Below are positions 1-11,800 of a stretch of 64,000 nucleotides of DNA, piece by piece. How positions within the stretch are numbered: position 1 is the stretch's first letter; each line of letters opens with the position of its first letter. The notes below the pieces were generated by a model that did no database searches, was not told the origin of the DNA, and saw nothing but the letters and a program-made list of their open reading frames with translations. Position numbers and translations under genes: made by a program. Source of the DNA: Ampullaceana balthica (taxonomy: Eukaryota > Mollusca > Gastropoda > Lymnaeidae); assembly GCA_944989445.1 (NCBI GenBank), contig CALYLW010000070.1, positions 1,469,852-1,533,851 on the forward strand. The letters run 5' to 3'.

Positions 1-424
1 AAGGGGCCGTCCATAAATGACGTCACGCGATTTTGGCCGATTTTTCATTCCCCCTCCCCCCCTCGTCATGCGTCTTCACAAAAACTTGGACCCCCCTCAA
101 ATATGATGCCACAAAGCTTTGCCCCCCCCCCATAAAAGCTGTATTTTCTATTTGAAAAAAAGAGCATTTTCATATCACTTTTTTGTCATTTAAGTATGTA
201 TTTAGTGTAAGGTTGCACTCTAATATCGTAGCACGCGTGAAGCCAAGTAAAATGTCATAAAATAAATTGTAAGAAATCAAATATCGAAGTCGAACTTTTA
301 TTTAAAGTTGCCAGTTTTGATGTGACGTCACATTTCTCAAATACCTCCCCTCCCCCTCGTCACACATATGCAGACCCCCCCCCCTCCACCCTAGGTGCGT
401 GACATCATTTATGGACGCCCCCTA
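1..424. repeat. MITE copy 1 (GGGGCCGTCCATAAATGACG termini)
   Basis: The block opens with GGGGCCGTCCATAAATGACG at about position 4 and closes near 400-423 with an imperfect inverted copy (TGACATCATTTATGGACG then CCCC). Inside are C-rich runs and a TGTGACGTCAC motif. No protein is encoded. A second copy lies at 20976-21369, which shows that this is a dispersed non-autonomous DNA transposon. The left edge coincides with the window edge, so the target duplication cannot be judged. The superfamily is not assigned. Confidence 0.7.
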
Positions 425-800
425 ATACTATTAATAAAAGGATTAATTAGACACTTCAAAGTTTACTTTCCTTCTTAACTATGGTTGATGTTTACTTGCA
501 TCACACGTCAAATTAATATCTGTATCTTAGCTGTATCATATCATATCTTTTTCAGATCCGCTTTCTATACAGATGATTATTACGTCCTACGCTTATCCAT
601 GATTTATATCTAGTTTTCTTTTTGTTTTAGAGTTTTAAATGTTGATAGTGTTTTGGTTTCCATATCACGTCCACATTTCAGAAAGGAAGAACAAGAATTA
701 GAATGTGTTTGTTCTCGCATACGGAATAAGAAAAGTGTTTTTTATCCCAATGTCTATCTTAGAGTTGTGTTAGATTATCTTTGTGTTGCATTTGAACAAA
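425..800. other. non-coding, with a CR1-type LINE 3' tail near 555-605
   Basis: No gene is seen. On the minus strand at 555-605 is a degraded copy of the CR1-like LINE 3' end also present at 42040-42115 and 61560-61625: reversed, it reads GATAAGCGTAGGACGTAATA followed by ATCATCTGTATAG. The short open frame at 653-835 has no recognisable features and is probably chance. Confidence 0.5.
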
Positions 801-802
801 AA

Positions 803-930
803 GTGGGTGAGACTGCAATCAGGCTTATAGATTAGTAGATGGATAACATGTAACGAGGATATGAGTGAGCCTGACAGTACGTAACAAAACAGGGAACGTT
901 TCGGCAAAGAGCCTTCTTTAACGTCAGGTT
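803..930. repeat. single-arm copy of the 20.4-20.8 kb palindrome repeat
   Basis: The sequence from GTGAGACTGCAATCAGGCTT (about 806) to GTCAGG (923-928) matches the outer left arm of the palindrome at 20417-20796, including the shared core that reads on the minus strand AAGGCTCTTTGCCGAAACG. CCTGAC at 870-875 and GTCAGG at 923-928 can pair as a closing helix around the core. Only one arm is present. A link to Penelope-like element terminal repeats is possible but unproven. Confidence 0.6.
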
Positions 931-1850
931 AGAATTAATTGCCATATGCAATTTTACCCCTTTGCTCTAATTTCCTCTAGTGTTTCTAGGTTTAATGATT
1001 TAGCTTATTGTGTTTCTCTCGTATGTTTTGATTATTATCCAGTAATGAATCTGTTTAGTGTTTTTTTTGTGTTGAAAATACATACATTCTTTAATTATTT
1101 TTTTAAAAGAGGTAGTAACGTCTTTGAATTTTTAATTTTGTTTGCTGATTTAATGAAGTGATATGACTCTGACTGAACTCACTTGACCTGTTGCATCAAT
1201 TCGGAATATGGGCGATTTGAAACATCTGTGAGATCCCATTGACACCACTCACACTCACACGCATTAAGAACAAGGTCAAGGGTGAAAATGACAGTTGACA
1301 AGAGGTGACAGACTTTTGTGACGTCATCATGAACACGGGTGTGTGTGTGTGTGTGTTGCATGTGTGTGTGTGTTTGTGTGGTTTGGGGGGGGGAGGGGGA
1401 TTTCCTCCGAGAGATCCAAGCTGTTGCGTCAGTTCAGTTCAAGACGGATGGTTCAGGTTTTTTTGTTTTTTTTTGGAGGGTGAGAGGTGGGGGGATGGGC
1501 TGGAAATGGTGGTTGCTATTTCCGTATCTTCTTTAAAGAATTTCGTCCACGTAACCAGGAAAAGTCAATGAAGGAACTTGACGACCTCGACAGTAGCAAG
1601 TCTTGATTGAACTCAAGACACAATCACCAGGGACAGGAGAGAGGAGGGGGTGCGGGGCAGCAGGGGGGGGGGTATTTTTTCAATTCTAAAAAAGGTGTAA
1701 AATGTTGATTAGAAATTATAGCTAGGGGTTGTGTGGATGTCTATGACTAAATAAACTTAATTCTTTCTGGATTTGTTCAGAGGAAATGAGGAAATTTTCG
1801 GGGACGTAGGTGATCATACATTAGAAAAAGCTTTTGAAGAACAGAGAGGT
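931..1850. other. non-coding with simple repeats
   Basis: No gene is recognised. There is a (GT)n microsatellite at about 1338-1380 followed by poly-G runs at 1384-1400, and further G-runs at 1640-1672. The short frames over this stretch (946-1161, 1305-1571) run through low-complexity sequence and are not supported as genes. Confidence 0.5.
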
Positions 1851-1852
1851 CA

Positions 1853-1996
1853 TTAATCACGTGATGTGACAACGGTGGATTACCCACTCCACCCAGCGTT
1901 TTAAAATATTTTGCTATCTGTTAATCACGGGCTGTGACAAAAGCTTGTCCAATTGTGGAATACCCGCTCCGACAAGCGATTGAAAATATTTTGATA
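1853..1996. repeat. degenerate tandem duplication of ~70 bp
   Basis: Two adjacent, diverged copies each begin TTAATCACG and run through GTGACAA, a segment with ATTACCC or AATACCC and CACTCC or CGCTCC, then ATATTTTG and TATCT. The first occupies about 1853-1919, the second 1920-2000. The second copy contains an extra ~10 nt. Confidence 0.6.
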
Positions 1997-2860
1997 TCTC
2001 GTTGATGCTGATCTCTATTTCTCTCTCTCTCTCTCTCACTCCCCCCCCCCACCTCCACCGACAAAACCCACACACCTTGAATAACCAATTTTACAAAAGA
2101 TTTCACCATATTTTTAAGTCTTTTAAGCAAATGAACATTCAGTAGATTAATCGGTTTAAAAACAAACAAATTGCAGAAAGTGTTGCACATTGAATGACAA
2201 TTTACTGTGTTTATTTTTCGTCTTATCTGTTAGGTTATTTCAATACGGGCGAATCGAGATTATTTTTGACCAGAATTAAGGGAAAGGACATTTTATTTGA
2301 GTATTCACACGATGTAAATTGTTAAATATTAATATCATGCCATACATAACAAAGGGTACACTTGTTATTTAATAATCATCCGCCTCCAAAGAAATCACAT
2401 ACACATATCAAAATTTTAATTAAAATATGGTTTTAAATTTAACGTGTAAATTACACAACACACAGTGTTTGACGCAAATGATTGGCTCCTGAGTGTGTTA
2501 CTTGCTTTGATAACATTGCTGCCATCGCGTGTATTGTACACGATTTGGTTATAGAGTCTGATACCAGTGTTTGCAGTCTTGCTTTGTCTAATAGTTTGGT
2601 TCTAGACTATTTTGTTTTTGTTATCGACATTGTTCTAGTGGTTTACGATAATTATTATGTTTAGTGGGCAAAAAAAAATCTTTAGTGTCTTATAAAAATT
2701 TCACTCCCCCCTTCCCCCACCCCATGCAGCAACCATTCCAATCAAGTGAGAGTTCATCGAGGCCTCCATCTAACACACACACACACCCCATGACACCACA
2801 TTGGAAATTCCGCACACCACTATGTTTACCATACCTTTGCATAAATAAGCAATTCTGGCG
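1997..2860. other. AT-rich non-coding, nothing recognised
   Basis: A (CT)n run at 2018-2037 is followed by poly-C. The rest is AT-rich unique sequence with a short (AC)n at 2773-2786. No exon, RNA gene or transposon terminus was identified. Confidence 0.4.
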
Positions 2861-3115
2861 TGTCCGCGGCCCGAGCTGGTCATCGTTTGATTGGTGTGGC
2901 TCTCTAGTGGCCAGCTCTCAGCGGTCCCCTCATATTTCGTCTGATCCCGCCGGGCCGCGATAATTGATCCCCGTCAGATCCCTTTAGTCTGACGACGTTA
3001 TGGAAGGGAATCGATTATAGATATCCTGTTATAAACCGGCCAAATCCTAGATGTAATCGATTCTCACAAATCATCTCCGTCGAAATTTGGCCGAGGGCGT
3101 TGGTTTGAAGGAAGT
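2861..3115. promoter_or_regulatory. GC-richer unique island, candidate regulatory element
   Basis: This is a sharply GC-richer block in AT-rich surroundings with CpGs, an inverted CCAAT box (GATTGGTG near 2890) and clustered homeodomain-like cores (GATAATTGATC near 2960, ATCGATTATAGATATC near 3010, TAATCGATT near 3055). It has no open frame with recognisable protein features, no terminal repeats and no second copy in the window. A conserved non-coding element or an unrecognised 5' exon are both possible. Confidence 0.25.
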
Positions 3116-3771
3116 AGGAATGTAGTGCTCACTTTAGAGTCCATATACAAGGAATAGGGAACTCTAGTTAATGTTATTAACACAGGATTCTGCTGTATCT
3201 CAAACACTTATTTTACTAGGAGTTTAAATGTTGGGCTCCAAAAAAACAGTTTTTCATCTCCAGGCCGTATACAAAAAACACAAACGAGTTGTACTAGAAT
3301 AAACCAATGATAGATGGACCATGATATGACGAATCAGCTTATAGACGATTGGACCTGGTAATGAAATTGTGAATTCATAAATATTCATAAAAAATAACAC
3401 AAAGCTTAACTTTAAAAAAAATAATAATTTCTTGACCAGGTTATGGAAAGGTTTTCTGAAATACTTCACATGGTTTTTAAACATTCACTACGGAAATGAT
3501 CTGGTAATAATTTGAAGATTCTCTGTTTCGAGATAAGAAGTTAAGCTAACATGTAGTATAAAATATTGTGTCCAAAAATATCTCCAAACCAAAAGTGGCG
3601 TAATTAATAGCCACACAATTCTTAAATATACACCGTTTAGGCCAAATGGGGTTTTCCTGTGCCATCTAAAGTTGGCATTGCAATAACACAGCACAATACT
3701 TTTTATCCTAAAATCCAAAAATCGTATTCTGACATCATTTATATGTGATCCTATATCCAGACATATGATTT
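3116..3771. other. AT-rich non-coding, nothing recognised
   Basis: No gene or repeat structure is recognised. The short minus-strand frames (3254-3484, 3488-3718) lack any family signature and are rich in aromatic residues, as expected of translated AT-rich DNA. Confidence 0.4.
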
Positions 3772-4240
3772 TAATAATAATAATAATAATAATAATAATA
3801 GTAAATTGGTAATTTTTATAGCGCTGTTTCCCAGCAAGGAGCCGGGCTCAAAGCGCTTTACATGGAGATAATAACCTACATATAACAATTTAAATATATA
3901 TTCTCTACATAATAACCATATAAATAACGGTACAATACACATAAGTAACGTTAATCATTAAAAAGAAATGGTGTTTCTTTAATTTTAAAAATAAATTTTG
4001 AAAAGATGTGTCTTAAGTGCAGTCTTGAAGGACTTGGTAGATGAAATACTCCAGATGTGCAATGGTAGAGAATTCCATTGTTTGGCTGCACAAAAAGAGA
4101 ATGACCTTTCGCCAAATTTTAATGAATTTAGTTCGTGTCTTAGGAACACAGAGAATGCGCGTGCCTGCAGAAGAGCGTAGCTGACGACTTGGTGAGCAGA
4201 CCGACAGAAGCTCAGTAAGATATGAAGGGCATAATATAAT
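3772..4240 (-). mobile_element. 5'-truncated L2-type LINE, 3' end
   Basis: Reading on the minus strand, the C-terminal tail typical of L2-like reverse transcriptases is visible (KSFGERSFSFCAAKQWNSLPL type, ending KTHLFKIYF at about 3988). It is followed by a 3' UTR with TGTAAAGCGC, AGCGCTATAAA and an (ATT)n tail (3772-3801). The upstream part of the frame is out of register, so only a dead 3' fragment remains. The same family, better preserved, is split by an LTR element at 46427-46479 and 51764-52650. Confidence 0.8.
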
Positions 4241-4780
4241 ACTAAAATTGACTGAAATGTGATTTTGAGATAAGTGAAATATATTCTTAACATACTAAAA
4301 TATGATCTTAACATCCTAAAATAAAAATCTAACAATTATATTTGATGCTACATTCAAACATCAATTTTAAATTAGGGAAAAAACTTCTGATTATCTGACC
4401 CCAGCATAGCCCAATATAATCTTAATATCGCAAAATATGAGCTTAAAATTAAAAAGAAAGATTAGAAGTTCATTTAAATCTGACCCAGCATCTTATAATA
4501 AATTATACCATTTTAAAACAAAAATAACAATAATTTAAAAATAGCTAAGATCTAATCATAACATCCCAAAATATGACTCAAATGTCATTATTACATGATA
4601 CCCTAAATCCCAACGTCAGATCAAAATATCTAAGTCTGTTTCTGATATCTCCAACTTCTGATACGAGCATCGGAACTATTCCAACATCCCAACATCTGAT
4701 ACACACACACTGAGTCTACACAGAAGCTGATACCCAGCTCCACAATGTTTCCTCAAGTTATAATGAACCATCATTTTTTG
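4241..4780. other. AT-rich, loosely repetitive non-coding DNA
   Basis: There are recurrent, irregular motifs of the kind CTAAAATATGATCTTAACAT around 4285-4330, with weaker forms near 4425 and 4560. This suggests a decayed minisatellite. No gene is seen. Confidence 0.35.
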
Positions 4781-4784
4781 TTGT

Positions 4785-5110
4785 TTCTACAGATCGCATT
4801 ACGTCCCTTGTCACCCGGCATAATTTATTTACCAGATGACAGGGCCGTCAAAGGGACGCCCCGACAACCGGAAAATTTCATTACTAGATTTATTGATTTT
4901 CATTGCTGTGGGAAATAATCGAGATCTGTTTCTTATTGATTTAAACCCCTCAGCTTGTCCTCCTTGCTGTCTGTTGGTCCCACTCCAAATTTTGTCCACG
5001 GTTCGATGTTTGATTCATGCGTTAGAAGACGTCGCGTCGTGAGTGCTTCACCGCTGTGACTTCAAGAATCTCTTCACTGTCATTTTCGGGACAGGATGAA
5101 TCAGATGGCG
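4785..5110. promoter_or_regulatory. unique, GC-richer island, candidate conserved non-coding element
   Basis: Following TTTCTACAG at 4782-4791 is about 300 bases of non-repetitive, moderately GC-rich sequence with homeodomain-like cores (ATTTATTGATTTTCATTG near 4887, TTATTGATTTAAAC near 4932) and several CpGs. A 68-codon frame (4836-5042) crosses it but has no recognised domain. It could be an exon of an unrecognised transcript or a regulatory element. Confidence 0.22.
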
Positions 5111-5482
5111 TGGGGAAAAAAAGGGGGAAATTCAAGAGACTCTTACGGTCTAATGAAGCCGACATCTAGGTTCATGTTGCCAATATAATGTTATATCCTT
5201 CCCTTTTCAACCAAAAGTAATAGACATTTTTAAACCAGTGGCAAGCAATGATCAGCTTAGAATTACTGCACAGCAAATTTTGTAAAATATTGCAGAAAAA
5301 AATTAATGCTGTGCAACTTTGCACACCAGGTTTTTTTTACCTTGCACACGGACCAACGAACATTAGAGGGAACGTTGGTTGCGAGTGGTGTGAAGGCTTT
5401 TTAAAATACTGAAGTCAGTAAGTGTGAACGTTGGCATGAAAAGTGTTGTTTATTTTTTCTTGGAAAGTGTTCTAAGTTGATT

Positions 5483-6621
5483 CCTGTAATCAGTGGCGCC
5501 TCTAGGGGGTGCGGGGGGGTGTGTGCCCCGGGTGACACCACCAGGGGGTGGGGGATGACACCAAAATGTAAAATTTTATTGTGTACGATTTTATGTAGAG
5601 AGACTAGAAATTTTTTTTCACCTCGAGAAAATTACGAAATACTGTGAAATATGTTAAACGTGAAAACTTATTAATAAAAAAATATCAGTTAACATTCAAT
5701 AATAAAAAAGTCGCAACAAAGTACAATATGGTCTTACTATTATATAGCATATTATTGAATCTGTTAAATTCAAGTATTTTGTCTACAATTCATAATTCTA
5801 CATTCTTGCAGCAGTTAAGGTAAGAAATAGAATACTTTATTTAATTTTGTTAAAATTGGGAAAGATAGTGAGAATTTACTCGAATTATTTTTGAGTCAAA
5901 ATGCCACGTTATGCCTTTTCTGGCTTAAATAATTCTATAATAATGATTGACTTTAATTTTGAAAGTTACAAAAGTAAGCCATTACACTTAAATTTTGGAC
6001 ACGTTCAAAAGTCAGACGAACTTCTAAAAAATTAATAAATGTTCTTAAAGTATGACAGACAAGACTTAAACTTAAAAAAAAAGTCATTTAATTAAATAAT
6101 AAACAATTTTTTTAAGTTCAAGGTTGTCTGAGATATGTTGAGAACATTTTCCTTCGTTAAATAAAAATTTGCGCAAACATAAGAGCGCTATACCTCGTTG
6201 GTAGTCCATCTTGAAACATTACCATCTACTAGAGTAATCGCCTCCAATTTTCATCTGCGCTCTTTTGCTGTGTGCTATTTTACGGGTCACCGTCACGGAA
6301 CTAATTAGTAAGTTACACCAGAGGCGTCACTTGGGGGTGCGGGGGGTTGGGGGGTTCGTATGGACCGCACCGGGTAACACCATGACAAAGGATGCCATCA
6401 ACATATAAAATTCTGTATTTCCCGTTATTTGTAGGGGTGTACCGGATTTCGGCTCCGGCTCCAGCAAATCCGGATTTTTAAATTTTGAATCCGGTACACC
6501 CCTAGTTATTTGGCACGGGAAGACTCGGAGAAAGTCTATGGGGTAAGTCGTGAGGGCGTGACACCATGAGCTACCACCCCGGGTGAGTGACACCAACCCT
6601 AGTGACGCCTCTGCATGTAAT
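5483..6621. mobile_element. hAT-like non-autonomous element with 8-bp target duplication
   Basis: The left terminus CAGTGGCGCCTCTAGGGGGT starts at 5491 and the inverted right terminus CTAGTGACGCCTCTG ends at 6613. The flanking octamers CCTGTAAT (5483-5490) and CATGTAAT (6614-6621) agree at 7 of 8 bases, as expected for an old hAT-type duplication. A second, directly oriented terminus (CAGAGGCGTCACTTGGGGGT) begins at 6319, so the element either contains a partial internal duplication or a nested relative. No transposase is readable. Confidence 0.6.
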
Positions 6622-8783
6622 ATCTTTTGGGTTTTCGTTTCCCCATTCAACGAAGTACCTCTGAGTACAACCATGCGCCACCCAATACTCGGGCTGTTGT
6701 CCCTCATTCCAGTGAGGTATCTGATGGTGCACGCACACCCACAGTCGAGATGGAATGTTCTTCATTCCATTAAGGTGTCTCATCATATATCCAAACATTA
6801 ACCGCACACACAATAACAAATACCAAAAAAAAACCCAACTGTTGAGCTCTCAGCCAATGTCCGCAAACTCGTCACACCCCTCCCCCAACTAGTAATACTC
6901 TACTGGCTCCATCCATATCATTATAATGCAAATTTACTAGATCAGAATAATCCCACACTCTTGTTGGGATATCCTATGTGGCAGAAACTGGAGTCTTCTC
7001 ACGGAAAGGACACAACTCATCGCATTGGGAACCACCATCTGGCTTTTATTTTAGTCATTAAAATGTATTTATGCTAAGTGAGAGTCGGGTGGGTGGTGGT
7101 GGGTTTATTTTGTCCTCATGTGTTGAAATAAAACGTGTCGAATCTGTTGTAGTAGCTATGAGTAGTTTCAATATGGAGACCTTCCACCCAGTTTAAGTAC
7201 AGTGATCTATATACTCGTATAATCTCTAGGTTTTGTGGATTAAAACGGATGAGCGAGAAAGATTTTAAGCTCTGACACGACAAGCCAAATTTATTTAACA
7301 GAAAACTTACATTATTCTCGTTTCTGCTAAACTTTCAATGTGTTTCAAACCGTCACGAATAATTGCCTGCGTAGATCCTAAACCTCAATGCACCAGTGAG
7401 GCAATGGACAGCACTCATGCCGTGCATTGTAGTAAGAAATTCACCAAAAAAATCTGGATATGGGAGGATCGTAAACGTTGGTTCGATATGAGAAGACAAT
7501 CACCCGTGAAAGGCGATCAAGCGGATTTAGAATAAACCAAGATCTCTGATAGAGTTCATCAAAGAGCAGTTATTGTTGGAAGAATTATCTGAGTTTATAT
7601 ATATATATATTTTTATGTTTAAAAAAATCATAATAACTATAGCATTAATGGCAAGTGGTTCACTTGCACTTGAAATGGAAAAGAAGAAGAAGAATGTGGA
7701 TTATTATGTTATTACAAAAATAACTAGTAGATACGTTGTTATGGAGTCCAGCAGCAATTTATTTATTCCAGGTTTAACATCAAACACAAAAAGAGACAAG
7801 GTTGAGATGCCCGTTAAACATAAGGTACCTTGACCTAAGTGTGCTATCTGTGTTTCCTTCAAATATTTAATTATCACGCCACTAAATACATTTGAAAATA
7901 CATTTTGTTAAGAAAAATCTTCTCGTAACCTCAACACACTTAAATAACCATATCTTATCTTTAGCTAACAACTAAGCCATCTCCTTTATAATGACATCAC
8001 TGAATACTGATTGTCTTAAATAATATCATTAAAAACAATTGTAGACGTCCGAATAATATGGTTTTTTCCATCTGAGTTAAAGACTGGCAAACCCTTTAAA
8101 ACGCCTGACAGCCGATACAATTTGTATTGTATTGTGGAAATCCTCGGAATTTGATTTCATTGTTGCTTAAGACTAGTAACATCTGCACAAAATACATGAA
8201 CTCGTATTGATGTATTGGGGGCAAGTGTCTGTCAAAGTTGAACACAATTCATCCAGCTACGCTTAGTGATGTGCACAGAGTTTTGGAAAAAAAATTCTGG
8301 AGCAAATGGTGAAAGGGAAAAAGTCAAAGGAAAGTGGCACAAATTAGGATTTGCATAAACTCTCGTTTGGCGTGGTCATAAAATATTTATTAAACTGGAG
8401 ACGTCTTATCTGGATTGTAATTTACGTTAACACTTTCTGTTGTCCAAATGAGATAAAAATTTATATCCTTACACAAACCCGATTCCAAAGACCCTATAAA
8501 ATCAGAAGGATGCCTGTGACTGCTGCTTAACGATGACTGAAATCTTTCAGGCATCTCAGTTTGAACCCCTTGGTAAAAATCAAAGTGAGCTCAAATATCT
8601 TTCAATTACTCATATCGTTAACTATAAAATATTTCTTGATCTTTGGGTGACCTTCTGTGGACTTCAATATTTGAAATAATTAACCTTAAAAACACTTTTT
8701 AAAAACTAGTCTTATATTAAAAATGCACTAATTTTCTACTTTTTAGTCTACGCATTTTACAGTAAGTACAAAGCCAGCTTACC
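6622..8783. other. non-coding, nothing firmly recognised
   Basis: This is AT-rich unique sequence. Small frames at 7338-7535 (65 codons) and 7573-7833 (86 codons) were examined. Neither shows a known domain, signal peptide or neighbouring exon, so neither is called. There is a short (TA)n near 7595. Confidence 0.4.
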
Positions 8784-8817
8784 TTTTGACTATAAATCCC
8801 TTATATATGAGACATAA
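8784..8817 (+). repeat. left end of the interrupted array unit (unit 0)
   Basis: TTTTGACTATAAATCCCTTA and following bases to GAGACATAA are the start of the ~0.5-kb unit tandemly repeated at 13.3-15.5 kb. The LINE at 8818-13058 splits this unit, which resumes at 13068. GAGACATAA at 8809-8817 is the left target-site duplication of that LINE. Confidence 0.75.
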
Positions 8818-11800
8818 ATCGTGAATGTTCATTCTCTTTTGGGTCGAGCCGTTAGGCTCTTAAGACCCGGTTCATTTTATCGCAAGCGAGCCTCATCAAG
8901 CGGGCATCGCCGTAGAGGTAACCCTCTGCAGGTACCGTTACTTCATCTTCCAAATCCCCGCACAGCTCGGGGCACTCTTCGAGTACGTGGGCCACCGTCT
9001 CTTCTGGGTGGCCACACAGCCGACAGGCCAGTTCCCTTCTGGTGTTAAACTTGTACAGGTAGCTTCGTGTGGGACAATGCTCAGTTCTCATTCTAGTTAT
9101 GAGCGTCTGATTGCTACGTCCAATTTTCCACCAGGAATCGCTTTTGCTCGGTCGCGGCATGTACTGGAATACTTTTCTGGCCGTGCTTCCAGAAGCCCAG
9201 CCCTGAAGCCATTTCTCTCGGAAATGGTCCTTAAGCCACGATCTGACCCCCAGCTGGGTCATCGGGCGATCGGGTTGGGGCTGAGCTGAACCTTCTCTCG
9301 CTAACTCATCGACCCTGTCTGAATGAGGCTCGCCACTGTGCCCAGTGATGTACTGAAGGACTACTTTTCCGCCTCGTGCTAGGATTTCACCTACTGTTTC
9401 CAAAATGACACTGACCGTTTTCGTCTCCAGAGAGGATCGACCCACGGTCTCGAGCGAAAACCGTGAGTCGGTGAAAACTACGACGGTCGGGAAAACCTTT
9501 CTTCTTGCTAGACGTCGGCGCACTTCCTTCAAACCCTTGCAAATCGCCTCCAGTTCGGCGTCGTGACTACTGTATGCAGATCCGCACGGCCCTGACAGTT
9601 CGATACTGTCAGGTCCAGGTTGAGGGTATTGAATTAGCACTCCGTATCCACTTCTGCCATCCTTGAAACGCGAGCCGTCCGTAAAGACTTTTACCACACT
9701 GTCGCCATAAGCTTCGATCGTCTTCAGAGTCTCGTCTCGCTGGAGCTCGACGGGACTGGCTTTCGTCACCGCTGTATTTGCCAGTGTCAAACGTAGTTCA
9801 GGCAAGTCTGAGCTTTCATGTGGTCCTCGAGCAGGGACCAGTCGCATGCGTTCCCTGTGCTTGGGTATGGGGACTGAGTCTTCTAGTTCGTAGACCGTAT
9901 CCATGAAGGATGGTCTTTTCAGTCGGGTCCTCTTTACCCATCGGTCTTGTAATTGAAAGCAGGGTTCGTCATGCTCCAACCTACGGTATCGTTCCACCGT
10001 AGTCATGATTGCCTTTTCTCGCCTTATCGCCAGGGGTTCTACGTTAGACATAATTTCTACAGCGGCTGTGGGTGTCGTACGCAACGCCCCGCATACAAAC
10101 CGTAGAGCTTGGTTTTGTATGCGGTCCAGACCCTCTAGAGCCGTACGGCTCGCAAAGGCCTGGACCGGGAGGCTGTAATCAATAGCACCCCTCACACTAC
10201 CGAGATAGAGAGCTCTCAGTAGTCTTGCATCCGCACCCCAACTAGTGCTAGCCAGTTTCTTCACCAGGGACAGTTTAGCTGTGGCTTTGGCACACAATTC
10301 ACGCACATGGTTATGTAGCTGGACCTTCTGGTCCAGTTTGATTCCCAAGTACGTTGGTGTCCGATCCCAATTCAATCTTTTCCCACATATCTGAAGCACC
10401 ACCTCATGCTTCAGTGCATTCCGTCCATTTGTGAAAATGGAATGGACCGTTTTCTCCGTATTGACTACTAGGCGCCAACGGTTGGCGTAGTCTTCGATTC
10501 GATTCAGATCTTCCTGCAGCCTGTTCTGCAGGGTTGCAACGTCCTTTCCGGAACTCCATATAGCCAGATCGTCAGCAAACATGGCATTCTGTGACCCCAG
10601 AATACCTTGTAGGTCGTGGACGTAGGCTAAGAACAATGTACAACTAAGGGCGGACCCCTGTGGAAGTCCGTCCTCCAGGCGATCTTCGTTGGATAATGAC
10701 TCCCCCACTCGGGTCTTGATCGTTCTGTCCGTAAGGAACGATTTTATCCAACTGTACATGTTCGCAGTAACACCTAACTGCTGCAACTTATAAAGTAGCC
10801 CTCCACGCCACACCTTGTCGTATGCCTGCTTTAGATCGAAGAACACCGCAACGGTGTGATTCCTCGACTGGAGTTCATTCGTGATTGTCTGAATTAGTCG
10901 GAGAGCCTGGTCCATCGGTTGGCGTCCCTTTCGGAACCCACCCTGAGTCATTGGAATGCATTTGGACTGTTCGAGGAACCAGTAGAGTCGTGCGTTCACT
11001 AACCGTTCAGCTACCTTCCCCACACACGACGTGAGGGAAATTGGCCGGTAACTGGACGGGTGTTCGCCTGGTTTCCCCTCTTTGGGAATTGGGGTTATTG
11101 TGGCCTTTTTCCACAGCTTCGGCAGCGTGCCTGTTGTCCAAGTTCTATTTATGAAACCCAGCAGTTTCATTCGACCTGTCTTGCCCAGATGTTTGAGCAT
11201 TTCATTGTGAACTTTATCTGGTCCTGGTGCTTTGCCAGCCTGGCACTTGTTGAGTGCGGTTTGCAACTCTGTCATTGTGAAGGGGGCCGCGAAAACCTCT
11301 AGCTGAGGGCCCTTACTTTGTCTCCTTGAGCCCTCTTTGCGCATTCGGTCGATTGTTCGGCTAAAATCAGATCTGGCGCCTTTTTTGTTGACCTGGGCAA
11401 AGTGTTTGTTTAGCGCTCGTGCGCGCTTAACTTCACTAGCCCTTTGGCCCTTTGGTGTCGTCAAAGGGTTGGAATTCTTTGTCTTCCCTGCGCCAGATAA
11501 TGCATCCAAGAGCCGCCAAACTTTTCTTCCGTCTACGAGGTCGAGTTTTTCGCACGTATTTACCCATTTCGCCTTCTTCGCTTTGTCGACAGCGGCCCGG
11601 ACTTCAGCCGTCAGTCTGTTGTACGCCCTACGAGCTTCGGGCGTCTTCAGCCTGGCTGCCTTTTTCCGTGCTTTTGCTCTTTGTTTCACCAATTCTGCCA
11701 GACTCTTGTCCCAGTAAGGTCTGAACTTCTGTTTCCCGTTCGTCCTTGGGATCGTTCGCCTCGCAACCCCAAGGATTGTGTCAATAAACTGCCTGTAGGT

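Noticed and set aside
7338..7535. 65-codon plus-strand frame
   Set aside because: No domain, no neighbouring exon, no conserved start context.
8821..9289. Plus-strand frames overlapping the LINE (also 11060-11953, 12432-12620, 12794-13177)
   Set aside because: Antisense or out-of-frame shadows of the GC-rich 1346-codon LINE frame.
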